Assembly (NCBI GenBank): GCA_000613065.1
Contig: CBZS010000767.1
Coordinates: forward strand, 1-39,683
DNA length: 39,683 nt
Direction of reading: 5' to 3'
Source: Richelia intracellularis
GTDB lineage: Bacteria > Cyanobacteriota > Cyanobacteriia > Cyanobacteriales > Nostocaceae
Part shown: positions 25,985 through 33,922 of the stretch, in pieces
Layout of the letters: every line of letters starts with the position of its first letter
Position numbering within the stretch: position 1 is the first letter of the stretch
Position numbers and translations under genes: made by a program
The notes under the pieces: model-generated
The model's database searches: none
What the model saw: the letters and a program-made list of their open reading frames with translations, nothing else
Told to the model about the DNA's origin: nothing

Positions 25985-27382
25985 CGGGAGGCAGTACCAG
26001 TTATATCTAATACAGGGTTGAAACATGTGCCGTTTAAAGAAAAAGCTTTTAACATATTAAAAACTGAGTTAAAAAAATGCGCTGGAGATAATTCCGTTAG
26101 CAAAATTGAAGGGGAAATAGTTTTGACGCGATTAAAATAATTACGGCGTAAACAAGGCTCACCGGCGACTTTATCAGAACTAAGGGATACTGTTGTAGAT
26201 ATATTCCCAGAATTTAGCGAAAAAGTTCTCAAACGAGGTTAAAAATCCAATGAACCACCGGGAATCTTCAGTCACGTAAAATGGATAGAAATATTTATTA
26301 CTAGTGCTGCAGGTTTTGTTTAGGTTGTTAACTTACCCTATACCATGATTTGCTGGCCCATTGCTAAGACTGCTCCCCTCCTGTGATTACTTAGTTTTAT
26401 TAGTATGAATAATAACTACAAAGGTTCTATTCAAGCCTTAAAACAAGCAGATCAACTAATTAATAGAGCCACAAGTTAAGCAGACATTGAATTGGGTGGG
26501 AAACAAGCCAAAAAAGCTCAGAGACATTTAGACCAATTACCAGCTTGGTTTCTAGGTTACTATTCTCGGACTTCTTGTAATTTGTTTCGTTGTCAGTGTA
26601 AATTCATCAAAGGTGAATTTGGCGTTGCATAAGTGCGGGATGAATTAGCCTTTGAAACCATTAATAAATCGTTGAAAATTTAGTGAAATCATCCCCTCAT
26701 TCAGCAACGCCCAAAATACTTTTTCATCCCTGCAAGCGGCTGCATCAGGGATGAAAATAGCCAAACAAAAATATGAACAAGCCAATAACTTTGAAGAGAA
26801 ACAACAAGCGTTCGCATCTGTTCAAACAGTACTCGATGCATTGACTGAAATCTCCACGATTACACTAGCAAGAAATAACCCCAGAATAAAACTTGCTGCT
26901 TACAGAAGATATTTTACCAAAGTTTCCCGCAGTGTTGCAGTTAGCCTTCGCACAAATAATGTAATTGCGTCGGCTAGATTATTTGCTATGCAAGCGGCTC
27001 AAATGTCCCAAAAAGCTCCCCATTCAGAGCAAAAATGGCAACAAATAGTCAAAATGTAGACACAAGCAATTCAAAGATTTGAACGGGTGAGATGAGACGA
27101 GCCTAATTACTTAGAAGCTCAACATCTCTAGTCACTTATCAAAGTAATCTAGGTATTATCCAAGCTAGAACGCAAGAATAAATATAATCAGTCCACCCCT
27201 TAAAACAAGCTAACCAAAAGATGCAACAGTTAATTGCATCTCCCCCTAGTGATGAAAATAAATTCAAAGGTAAATTACAGGGAGTTATCAATCTTTTGCG
27301 AACAATAAAGCCAAGGAAAACGGCTTATACTGAGGCACAAAAATTTCTATCTTATGCTCAGAAACAATTGCAAAGTTTATAG
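25985..27382 (+). pseudogene. Broken gene for a cyanobacterial membrane/coiled-coil protein of unknown function
   Basis: The readable pieces, in order, are: 'EAVPVISNTGLKHVPFKEKA' from 25988; 'SELRDTVVDIFPEFSEKVLK'; a hydrophobic span 'FVVVNLPY' with 'MICWPIAKTAPLL'; 'NNNYKGSIQALKQADQLINR'; 'GGKQAKKAQRHLDQLPAWFL'; then a 91-bp repeat; then 'GMKIAKQKYEQANNFEEKQ', 'VLDALTEISTITLARNNPR', 'ARLFAMQAAQMSQKAP' and 'EAQKFLSYAQKQLQSL' before TAG at 27380-27382. I recall a conserved hypothetical family of filamentous cyanobacteria with this layout (one N-terminal membrane span, long helical repeats), but its function is unknown. There are several stops and frameshifts. The first ~120 bases are the least certain part. 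Confidence 0.65.
26621..26711 (+). repeat. 91-bp MITE-like repeat, copy 4
   Basis: A full-length copy (GGCGTTGCATAAGTGCGGG to CAGCAACGCC) inside the broken membrane/coiled-coil gene. Flanks GTGAATTT and CAAAATAC do not match, so the sequence on one side has been lost or exchanged since insertion. Confidence 0.88.
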
Positions 27383-27571
27383 GTAGCAATATTAGAGAAA
27401 GGGAACTTAATGTATAGTCATTTTAAACAAAAACCATGGTTTGCATAATTGGCTAAACTCTTGTATTAAGGAGCATTCATTGGATTTACAGCATATGGGA
27501 ATTAATTGGAATGGCTATAACACTATACATTTGCCCTTTATCATCAATCTATGCTAGAGTTACGTAAATAC

Positions 27572-27645
27572 GGACGTATAGCTCAGTTGGTTAGAGTGCT
27601 ATGTTGACATCGTAGAGGTCACTGGTTCGAATCCAGTTACGTCCA
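27572..27645 (+). tRNA. tRNA-Val (anticodon GAC)
   Basis: A complete cloverleaf: acceptor GGACGTA/TACGTCC, D-arm GCTC/GAGT, anticodon stem CTATG/CGTAG with loop TTGACAT (anticodon GAC) and T-arm ACTGG/CCAGT with loop TTCGAAT. The stem has a G-C to G-T type closing pair only. The discriminator is A and CCA is not encoded. A Tn7-like transposon remnant begins about 42 bp downstream. Confidence 0.95.
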
Positions 27646-27652
27646 TTGAAAT

Positions 27653-27682
27653 TTTGTACAACAACATTTTGTACAACAACAT
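27653..27682 (+). repeat. Two tandem copies of a 15-bp unit
   Basis: TTTGTACAACAACAT occurs twice back to back between tRNA-Val and the transposon end. Each unit carries TGTACA, the terminal hexamer I remember for type V-K transposons, so this may be part of the end or a duplicated junction. Confidence 0.7.
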
Positions 27683-29572
27683 ATGGTTTACATTAAATCG
27701 TTTTTGTCAAATATTAAAGAATTACTGTCCATTTGAAATTAAGACCTAAAGCCCTGAAAAGAGAATTTCACTATTAACTCAGGGTTTTTAGACCCAAAAT
27801 TACTATTTAATAAAAATTAAATTAAATAATGACATAAATAATCTAAAGTGTTAAAGCAGATGATCACATATTTTTTTGAGGTTCTTTTATGGAGTAAAAA
27901 CGTATAGGCAGAAAACTTCAGGAGTTCTTAGAGAAACAAGAGGTCGCCACAAGTTCACCAGAACAGCCCAAAGACTTGTTAGAGAATGACGATTCCCCCG
28001 AATATCTCAAGAAATTGAAATTGATAGATGCTATCCGCCAAGCCCCTAACAAAGTCCCTCGTAGAGATGCGAACGCAGATGGAGCAAAAGCTCTTGGTAA
28101 AAGTAACCGAACTATCAAGGGAATGGTAGAAAAGCTAGAACAGGTAGGAATTGCGACTCTCGCAGTTGGGCGTAAGGATAAGGGACAGTATCGTATTGTT
28201 AAGGAATGCCATGATTTTGTTATCTACCTTTATAAATGGGGTAATAGAGAAGGTTATCGGATAAATAAAAATCAGATTAATGTGTACTTAACTGCTTTGG
28301 CTGACAAAGGCGAGAGGTTATGGTAGAAGAAGTATGATGAAATTTTCAAAAGATACTCTCAGGTGCGAGAGGATTTAGTAGTAGCGAAGCACACTTCCTA
28401 TGTCACTGTTTATAAGGTAATCAATTCCTATTCAGAAAATAAAAATCAGAAAACTCACCATCCCGGTTCACCCATAGAAGGACAAATTATTCAAACAACA
28501 GAAGGTATTTTATAAATTACCCACAGGAACCAGGTTTGGCAGATAGACCATACTAAATTAGATATTCTGTTAGTTGACGAAGAAGATGGCACAGTTATTG
28601 GTCGCCCATACATTACGTTCGTAATGGATAGCGATTCTGGTTGTGTCACAGGTTTCTATCTAGGTTTTGAATCTACTGGTTCCCATGAAGTTGGTTTAGC
28701 TCTGCGTCATGCAATTTTACGAAACCACTATAGAACAGAGTACGAGCTGCAAGAAACATGGCATCTTTATGGGATTCCAGAATATATAATGACAGACCGT
28801 GCCAAGGAATTTAAGTCAGAACATTTAAGACAAGTTTCCTTACAATTCTGTTTCATGGGAAGTTTGCATAAATTTCCCCAAGCAGGTGGCTTAGTTGAAA
28901 CTATATTTGACACCATTAATAAAGAAGTTTTGAAGAAATATGGTGGATATACTGGCTCAAAGACTGAGGAACATCCTCCTGAAGCAGAAAAAACTGCTTG
29001 GATAACTCTCCATAAATTATAGAAAAGATTAGTAAGATACTTTGTAGATAACTACAATCAGTCGGATTATCCAAGGGGAAAAAATCAAAAACGTATTGAA
29101 CGCTGGAAATCAGGATTTTTACTGGAAGAGCCACAAGTTATCAATGAACGTGAACTAGATATTTGTTTAATGAAAGTTGCGTATCGCAATGTGGAAAAAT
29201 ATGGTTTTGTTAACTTTCAGGGTTGAGTATATTAAGGAGATTGCCTGATAATTTATGAAGGAAGGTAAGCAAGTTTCCTTAAGGTATGACAAGGCTAATA
29301 TTGTCACTGTTCTTGCTTATACTAAACCTAGTAACCGTGAAGCAGGAGAGTCTCTTGGTGTTATTAAAGCTAGATATTCTGAACGAAAGAAGATATCTCT
29401 GGCTGAATTAAATCATATTAAGAAAAAATTGCATTATCAAGGCAAGGAAGTTGACAACTCCTTTATTTTGATCGATCGATTATCTATATGGGAGGATGTT
29501 GAACAAAGCCGCAAGGATAGGCGCAGAAAATGCCGGAAAAAAGCTCAATAAAAACACGAAGTAAAATCCAAT

Positions 29573-30691
29573 GGGTGGGACTCTTTTAGTAAGACGGGTA
29601 ATGGAACTTAGACAGGTATTGGAAGAGGTGGAGCGGTAGTAGAACAACGAGCTTTGAGAACTTGATTGCTCAAAGGAATACCACTAAAGTACAAAGCCAG
29701 GTGATTGGGTTTATGTTCTTGTTGTAGATGAAACTGCCAATACTCATCCCAATGGCCACTGATGTATAAAGAACCCAGGGAAAAAACAGCCTCAGCATCC
29801 CTCATGGTCCATCTACCCTCAGTGATATCCATCCTGTCATTAATCAGGTGGCGACAAGCACCCTCAATCACCCCCGTGGCCATGGGGAATCCAGCTGTTA
29901 AGTAATCATCATAATATTTGAGGGATTTGGCATTGTTAAGTAAATATCTAGCACTGGTATCCACGGGTTTACGTTCTTGGGGGGTGAGCTTGGGTAAAGT
30001 CGTATTCCGGCGCATACCTGGGGCAACTGAACTTGATTTACCTTCAAGGATAAGCTGTAAACGTTTGCTCTCCCAAGCTTCTGCCTGTGTTCAAGTCTGA
30101 TAAAAAAAGGCAAATGCAGCTTTCCACAAATACTCAATCACATGGATAATATCACTGTCTTAGTTCATCAGAATATTGCTGTGATGGTAGATTAAACTCC
30201 CCATCCAAAGGAAATAGCGTATTTATCTTTCTTCCACCATAACCGATTCTATTGGCGATTATTGTGCCAAATAATGTGGTCAATTTCCGCGACAATTTTT
30301 TCTTGTGTGTTCTGTTTACTGATTCTGTGCCTGCACATTCTCCCTCTAGTTCATCTTGAGTGCGTTTATCAAAATATCTTTGTTTGTAACAACCGTCTCA
30401 ATAGTTCCTATCCATTCTCAAGTAACTTACTCTCTATCTGGGAGTGTTCTAACCCACAAATGCTGTCTGAGTGGAACCAAGTAACTATCTGTTCAAATAG
30501 TTCTCGTGTTTGTGATCAAAACATACCTTGATTTGATGTAGATGCTTGCATAGGGTGTGGAACTTTTCCTGTTTTTTCACTTTTTACAAGCCAATTCCAT
30601 CAAGTACATTTTTAGCTGTCAATACTACTCTGGTTGACTTGTGATTTATTCTTCTTATATCGTACCCCGTACGACTAAAAGAGTTGCACCC
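29573..30691 (-). mobile_element. ISKra4 derivative, copy 2, internally deleted, inserted in tnsB
   Basis: It starts GGGTGGGACTCTTTTAGTA and ends ACTAAAAGAGTTGCACCC. It is flanked by a perfect 9-bp duplication AAATCCAAT (29564-29572 and 30692-30700) inside the tnsB reading frame. At 1119 bp it lacks about 630 bp of the transposase that copy 1 has. The junction joins the 'DIIHVIEYL' region directly to the 'YSHGLRQ' region near 30145-30165. It cannot make transposase and must have been moved in trans. Confidence 0.9.
29608..30145 (-). pseudogene. Truncated ISKra4 transposase in copy 2
   Basis: Only the C-terminal third is readable: 'TLPKLTPQERKPVDTSARYL', 'ATGVIEGACRHLINDRMDIT' and 'QFHLQQEHKPNHLALY', with a frame break near 30010-30095. 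The central region with 'ALVDGNKKQL' is absent. It is a relic within a non-autonomous element. Confidence 0.8.
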
Positions 30692-30933
30692 AAATCCAAT
30701 GAATCGAAGATAGTCGAATTATTTCCTGAAAATGCTACACCGGAGGAAATAGCAACATGGCAAGAAAATTTAACATCTACTCCGGACACAGCTTCCCAAA
30801 ACGTTGTAGATTCAATAGATAAGCAAGTTAAGCAAAGTAAACCTGATACCAATCAAAGAGCCAAAACTAGACGGCGACCCAAAGTAGGTATGAAAGATTG
30901 GAACCAGTTTATGAACCATAATTGGTAAGTAGA

Positions 30934-31457
30934 ATGTCGGAAACTAACTTAGCTCATGCCAACGAAAAATTTCCAGAACTTCCTAATAAACGTTTTCAAT
31001 CGCCTGAAGAGTTCCGGCGATCGCCAGAAGCACAAGCTGAGGTTGAGCGCATTGGTAAAGCTAACACTTATTTCCTCCTAGATTGGGATACAAAATTATT
31101 TGACTGGTTTGATGATCAAGGTGATGGCAAACTCTGTAGTTACGTTACATCTACTACAGGTTATGGTTTCTTAAAAGCCTGTCAACTGTACAGGACGCAA
31201 TAGCTTAAGCGAAGGGGAACGTTGTTGGCAATTCCAGCGACTGTAATTTACGCGAAAATATATCAGCATCGTGGTCCTACAGATTTATACTGCTCTATTT
31301 TGGAAAAAATTGGTCATCCACTTTCTCATGTAGAAACATTACGAGATTTGCGATCGCGTACATGGGGAACCCTTAGAGAGTATGATGTCAGAATATTAAT
31401 CATTGGTAATGCAGACTACCTAACTTTAGAACCATTGAATGAGTTCATTGATATTTT
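30934..31457 (+). pseudogene. tnsC: TnsC-like AAA+ ATPase regulator, truncated
   Basis: The ATG at 30934 lies 5 bp after the tnsB stop. The frame reads MSETNLAHANEKFPELPNKR, 'SPEAQAEVERIGKANTYFLL' and 'WFDDQGDGKLCSYVTSTTGY', stop (TAG) at 31201, then 'TVIYAKIYQHRGPTDLYCSI', 'LRDLRSRTWGTLREYDVRIL' and 'IIGNADYL', and is cut by a 91-bp repeat after 'NEFIDI'. Spacing and flanking motifs match TnsC, which forms a filament linking target recognition to TnsB. However, the Walker A position reads 'TTGYGFLKA' instead of GxxxxGKT, and Walker B reads 'LIIGNAD' instead of LIIDEAD. The C-terminal half is missing. Non-functional. Confidence 0.72.
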
Positions 31458-31548
31458 GGCGTTGCAGAATAAGGGGATGATTTCACTAAATTTTCAACGA
31501 TTTATCAATGGTTTCAAACCCTAATTCATCCCGCACTTATGCAACGCG
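31458..31548 (-). repeat. 91-bp MITE-like repeat, copy 5, truncating tnsC
   Basis: A reverse-orientation copy (GGCGTTGCAGAATAAGGGG to TTATGCAACGCG). Flanks GATATTTT and TTGGGGTA do not match. tnsC coding runs up to the left side, but nothing like tnsC follows on the right, so the sequence to the right was exchanged or deleted at this repeat. Confidence 0.88.
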
Positions 31549-31637
31549 TTGGGGTATAGTCAGTTGTTGACATATTAGTAAATAATTACAATAACAAAGC
31601 TGAGTAATCAATCCATCACTGACTAAAATAAAACTTC

Positions 31638-32015
31638 ATGACCATTGTTACATCACAAGAAATTGCCCGGTTCCGTTCTTTATTGGCAGATTATCCCCCA
31701 GCTTTGGAAGCACTGGACTTAATAGAGGATTGCGAGGGAGACTTAGAAGATGCAGCCATGACTCTAGCCATTCGTATTGGACAGGAACCAGGAGCGGAGA
31801 ATTCCGAATGGTTAGACGGCTTCGCAAAAAAATGGCGTCCTGTTATTTGCCAAGCTGAATTTAGGGAAGATCTAGTGAATGCTAACTTTCAAGGAATAAT
31901 GATGTACTTACAGCAAATTTCTAGTTTTCCTAAATTTTTAGCAGCACCAATTCTTATCTATGCTTTTAAACAAGGTTGGAATAATTTTTGCCAGCCATTA
32001 GATACAATTAAATAG
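31638..32015 (+). CDS. Conserved hypothetical protein
   Basis: A 125-residue soluble, acidic protein: 'EIARFRSLLADYPPALEALD', 'DCEGDLEDAAMTLAIRIGQE', 'GFAKKWRPVICQAEFREDLV' and a hydrophobic helix 'FLAAPILIYAFKQGWNNF' near the end. I think similar short proteins are widespread in cyanobacteria, but I know no function for them. The stop codon lies in the 8-bp target duplication of a 91-bp repeat, so that insertion leaves the protein unchanged. It probably lies outside the Tn7-like remnant. Confidence 0.75.
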   Translation: MTIVTSQEIARFRSLLADYPPALEALDLIEDCEGDLEDAAMTLAIRIGQEPGAENSEWLDGFAKKWRPVICQAEFREDLVNANFQGIMMYLQQISSFPKFLAAPILIYAFKQGWNNFCQPLDTIK

Positions 32016-32106
32016 GACGTTGCATAAGTGCGGGATGAATTAGCGTTTGAAACCATTGAGAAATAGTTGAAAATTTAGTGAAATCATCCCCTTATTCTGC
32101 AACGCC
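32016..32106 (+). repeat. 91-bp MITE-like repeat, copy 6, at a stop codon
   Basis: It starts GACGTTGCATAAGTGCGGG (second base altered) and ends CTGCAACGCC. A perfect 8-bp duplication TTAAATAG lies at 32008-32015 and 32107-32114. The left duplication contains the TAG stop of the upstream gene. Confidence 0.93.
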
Positions 32107-32231
32107 TTAAATAGCTTTAATATATTGTACATATCTTTGATAGTGCTAAGTACAAATGCAAAACACTTCTACTATAGTAGATTAATATATCATATTGAAG
32201 ATATACAATTGTCACGAGAATAATAAAAGCC

Positions 32232-32741
32232 ATGAATTATCTTATTGTTGTATTATCAGACCGCATTAAAGCAGAAGCTGCTTATTTGGCTTTAGAAAAG
32301 CAAGATATTAAAAGTACTATTCTAGGCAAAGGATATAAAACAGCCGACGAATTTGGTTTAATTGACCCTAAAGAGCCAGCAAGAAAACAAGTGAAGTTAA
32401 TGGCTTTATGGCTAGTACCATTTGGATTTTTTGCAGGATTCTCTTTTAGTTTTATTACTAATTTACAAACTTTTGCTTGGGCCGGAGAGATTGGTAATCA
32501 TATTGTTGGCGGGCTTTTAGGTGCAGTTAGTGGTGGTTTAGGCAGTCTATTTGTAGGTGGTGGTGTTGGCTTATTTGCAGGTAGTGGAGATGCCTTAGCA
32601 TATAGAAATAGATTGAATGCAAATAAATATTTGATTATAGTGAAAAGTTCAGAAAGTATAATCCAAAAAGCGACGCCAATTATACGCCAATTTGGGCCAG
32701 AAAACATTCAATGTTATGCAGATAATACTCTAAGTGAGTGA
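32232..32741 (+). CDS. Hypothetical membrane protein with glycine-rich spans
   Basis: 169 residues. The N-terminal ~45 residues form a soluble domain ('MNYLIVVLSDRIKAEAAYLA', 'KQDIKSTILGKGYKTADE'). A membrane span follows at about 54-80 ('LMALWLVPFGFFAGFSF') and a glycine-rich hydrophobic hairpin at about 88-125 ('GGLLGAVSGGLGSLFVGGG'). A soluble tail ends the protein ('NANKYLIIVKSSESIIQKAT'). The soluble pieces resemble the small alpha/beta domains of stress-related membrane proteins with Gly-rich hairpins, but I cannot name a family. It stands alone on the plus strand, 64 bp before the S4-domain gene. Confidence 0.75.
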   Translation: MNYLIVVLSDRIKAEAAYLALEKQDIKSTILGKGYKTADEFGLIDPKEPARKQVKLMALWLVPFGFFAGFSFSFITNLQTFAWAGEIGNHIVGGLLGAVSGGLGSLFVGGGVGLFAGSGDALAYRNRLNANKYLIIVKSSESIIQKATPIIRQFGPENIQCYADNTLSE

Positions 32742-32805
32742 GAAGTTAAATTAATTCTTTATTCACCATTGAGAATTCATCATTTATCATTTATCACTAT
32801 TAATA

Positions 32806-33585
32806 ATGTTACCAAGGGAAGAGATTTTAAAAGGTATTGAAAACCGAGAAACTGTAGCTCGTGTCATTGATTTAGCAGAACAAGCAATTAAAACTTGGGA
32901 AGTGGTGTTAACAGACTTTTTATCTCCTCCTGAGTTACTAGAAATACAACAATCTTTCAGTATATTAACCGAAATACATATATTAGCTTGGGGGGGATAT
33001 CCCCAGGCTGAACGGCAGAGAATTGCGATGGCACGTTCGGAATTACCCTTAGAACAATCTCAAGTAACAATTGCAGTTCTGGATATTGCGGGAAACTTCC
33101 TGTTTGACACAGCTACCCATCGCGACTTTTTAGGATCAATGTTAGGCACTGGGATTGTGCGGGAAAAGACAGGGGATATTAATCTCTTGGGAGAGCGGGG
33201 AGCGCAAGCCATAGTTGTACCGGAGTTGGTAGAATTTTTAGAACTAAACCTCATACAAGTGCGATCGGTTCCTGTCAAAACCCAATGCATTGATTTGAGT
33301 GAGGTAAAAATCCGAGAACCCAAAAAAAAAGAATTAACCACGGTAGAAGCTTCGTTAAGATTAGACGCAATCGCATCTGCTGGGTTTGGTATGTCTCGCA
33401 GTAAGATGGCTGACTTAATTACTGGTGGAGATGTACGAGTTAACTGGAAGGAAATCACCCAAGCCAGTTCTCAAGTTAAATCTGGAGATTTAATTGCGAT
33501 TCGCGGAAAAGGACGCTTAGAAGTTGGCGACATTGCTGTGACAAAGAAACAGCGTTACCGAGTTCAATTAACTAGGTACATATAA
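32806..33585 (+). CDS. Photosystem II S4-domain protein (YlmH-like RNA-binding protein)
   Basis: 259 residues. The N-terminal region starts MLPREEILKGIENRETVARV and contains 'HILAWGGYPQAERQRIAMAR', features of the YlmH-type N-terminal domain. The C-terminal S4 RNA-binding domain (about 181-250) reads 'VEASLRLDAIASAGFGMSRS', 'DLITGGDVRVNWKEIT' and 'VKSGDLIAIRGKGRLEVGD'. Cyanobacterial and plastid proteins of this type are annotated as photosystem II S4-domain proteins. Bacterial YlmH homologues act in ribosome-associated processes, so a direct photosystem role should be treated cautiously. The gene is intact. Confidence 0.92.
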   Translation: MLPREEILKGIENRETVARVIDLAEQAIKTWEVVLTDFLSPPELLEIQQSFSILTEIHILAWGGYPQAERQRIAMARSELPLEQSQVTIAVLDIAGNFLFDTATHRDFLGSMLGTGIVREKTGDINLLGERGAQAIVVPELVEFLELNLIQVRSVPVKTQCIDLSEVKIREPKKKELTTVEASLRLDAIASAGFGMSRSKMADLITGGDVRVNWKEITQASSQVKSGDLIAIRGKGRLEVGDIAVTKKQRYRVQLTRYI

Positions 33586-33922
33586 TAGCAATTGAATATG
33601 AAACGGAAAATTATATTTCCTGGAGAACCATTGCACGTAGCAGTATGTATGCCCGGTTTATATTTATGTTCAATAACCATATAGAAAAACCCGAACACAA
33701 TATGAGTAAATCCCGAGAATGCTCTTTTTTCAGTGTTTTTCCTAAATTTAGAACGTATTTTTCCTAAATTTAGAATATGTAGCAATCAATCACAGGAAAC
33801 TTCAAGCTTTTAGCGCTCGTCAGTCTTTCATCATCAACTTCAAACTCTGTAACAATAACCATAGAAATAAATTTACCAGCCCCTGACTTTCTAGACTTCA
33901 AGCCCTAAATATTTAAGTTGTT
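33586..33922. other. Intergenic region upstream of hhoA
   Basis: No gene is present in this 337-bp gap. It holds the tandem 22-bp palindrome-containing repeat at 33736-33779 and presumably the hhoA promoter. I see no 91-bp repeat or IS end here. Confidence 0.6.
33736..33779. promoter_or_regulatory. Two tandem 22-bp repeats, each with palindrome CTAAATTTAG (possible operator)
   Basis: TTTTTCCTAAATTTAGAA is repeated exactly 22 bp apart (33736-33757 and 33758-33779), with divergence only in the last few bases. Each unit contains the 10-bp palindrome CTAAATTTAG. A spacing of 22 bp is about two helical turns, so two dimers of a regulator could bind the same face of the DNA, 145-190 bp upstream of the protease start. 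Confidence 0.5.

Larger units (their letters stand above)
27889..30928 (+). pseudogene. tnsB: TnsB-like transposase, decayed and interrupted by an ISKra4 derivative
   Basis: The ATG at 27889 has GAGG about 8 bases upstream, but its third codon is TAA. The frame then reads 'KVPRRDANADGAKALGKSNR' (helix-turn-helix region), stop at 28324, 'TSYVTVYKVINSYSENKN', stop at 28513 and 'NQVWQIDHTKLDILLVDEED' (first catalytic Asp). 'YGIPEYIMTDRAKEFKSEHL' (second Asp) and 'GGLVETIFDTIN' (Glu) come next, so the DDE triad is still visible. Then come 'GGYTGSKTEEHPPEAEKTAW', stop at 29020, 'KRLVRYFVDNYNQSDYP' and 'INERELDICLMKVAYRN', all very like TnsB of V-K transposons as I remember it. A stop and frameshift occur near 29224-29255 and another stop at 29549. 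Past the ISKra4 copy the C-terminal tail resumes in frame and ends 'MKDWNQFMNHNW', plausibly the TnsC-interacting hook. Confidence 0.82.
27687..31457 (+). mobile_element. Remnant of a Tn7-like transposon resembling cyanobacterial type V-K CRISPR-associated transposons
   Basis: It begins with the end sequence (TT)TACATTAAATCG, then TTTTTGTCA and ACTGTCCA motifs, 42 bp after tRNA-Val. tnsB (27889-30928) and tnsC (30934-31457) follow on the same strand, 5 bp apart. No tnsA lies between the end and tnsB, as in V-K elements. The remnant stops at a 91-bp repeat in the middle of tnsC; tniQ, cas12k, a CRISPR array and the opposite end are not visible. An ISKra4 derivative is inserted in tnsB. The V-K assignment rests on remembered TnsB motifs and the tRNA location; a Cas-less Tn7-like element cannot be excluded. 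Confidence 0.7.

Noticed and set aside
27735-27795. CCCTGA...TCAGGG-TTTTT after tRNA-Val as a Rho-independent terminator
   Set aside because: The arms are only 6 bp with a ~21-base loop and lie within the transposon end region, too weak to call.
28276-28300. Possible promoter or operator in tnsB (GATTAATGTGTAC)
   Set aside because: It lies in recognisable TnsB coding sequence and is explained by codons.
31549-31637. TTGACATATTAGTAAATAATTA as the opposite end of the Tn7-like element
   Set aside because: It shares only short AT-rich words with the end at tRNA-Val and has no TGTACA terminus, so I cannot support it.
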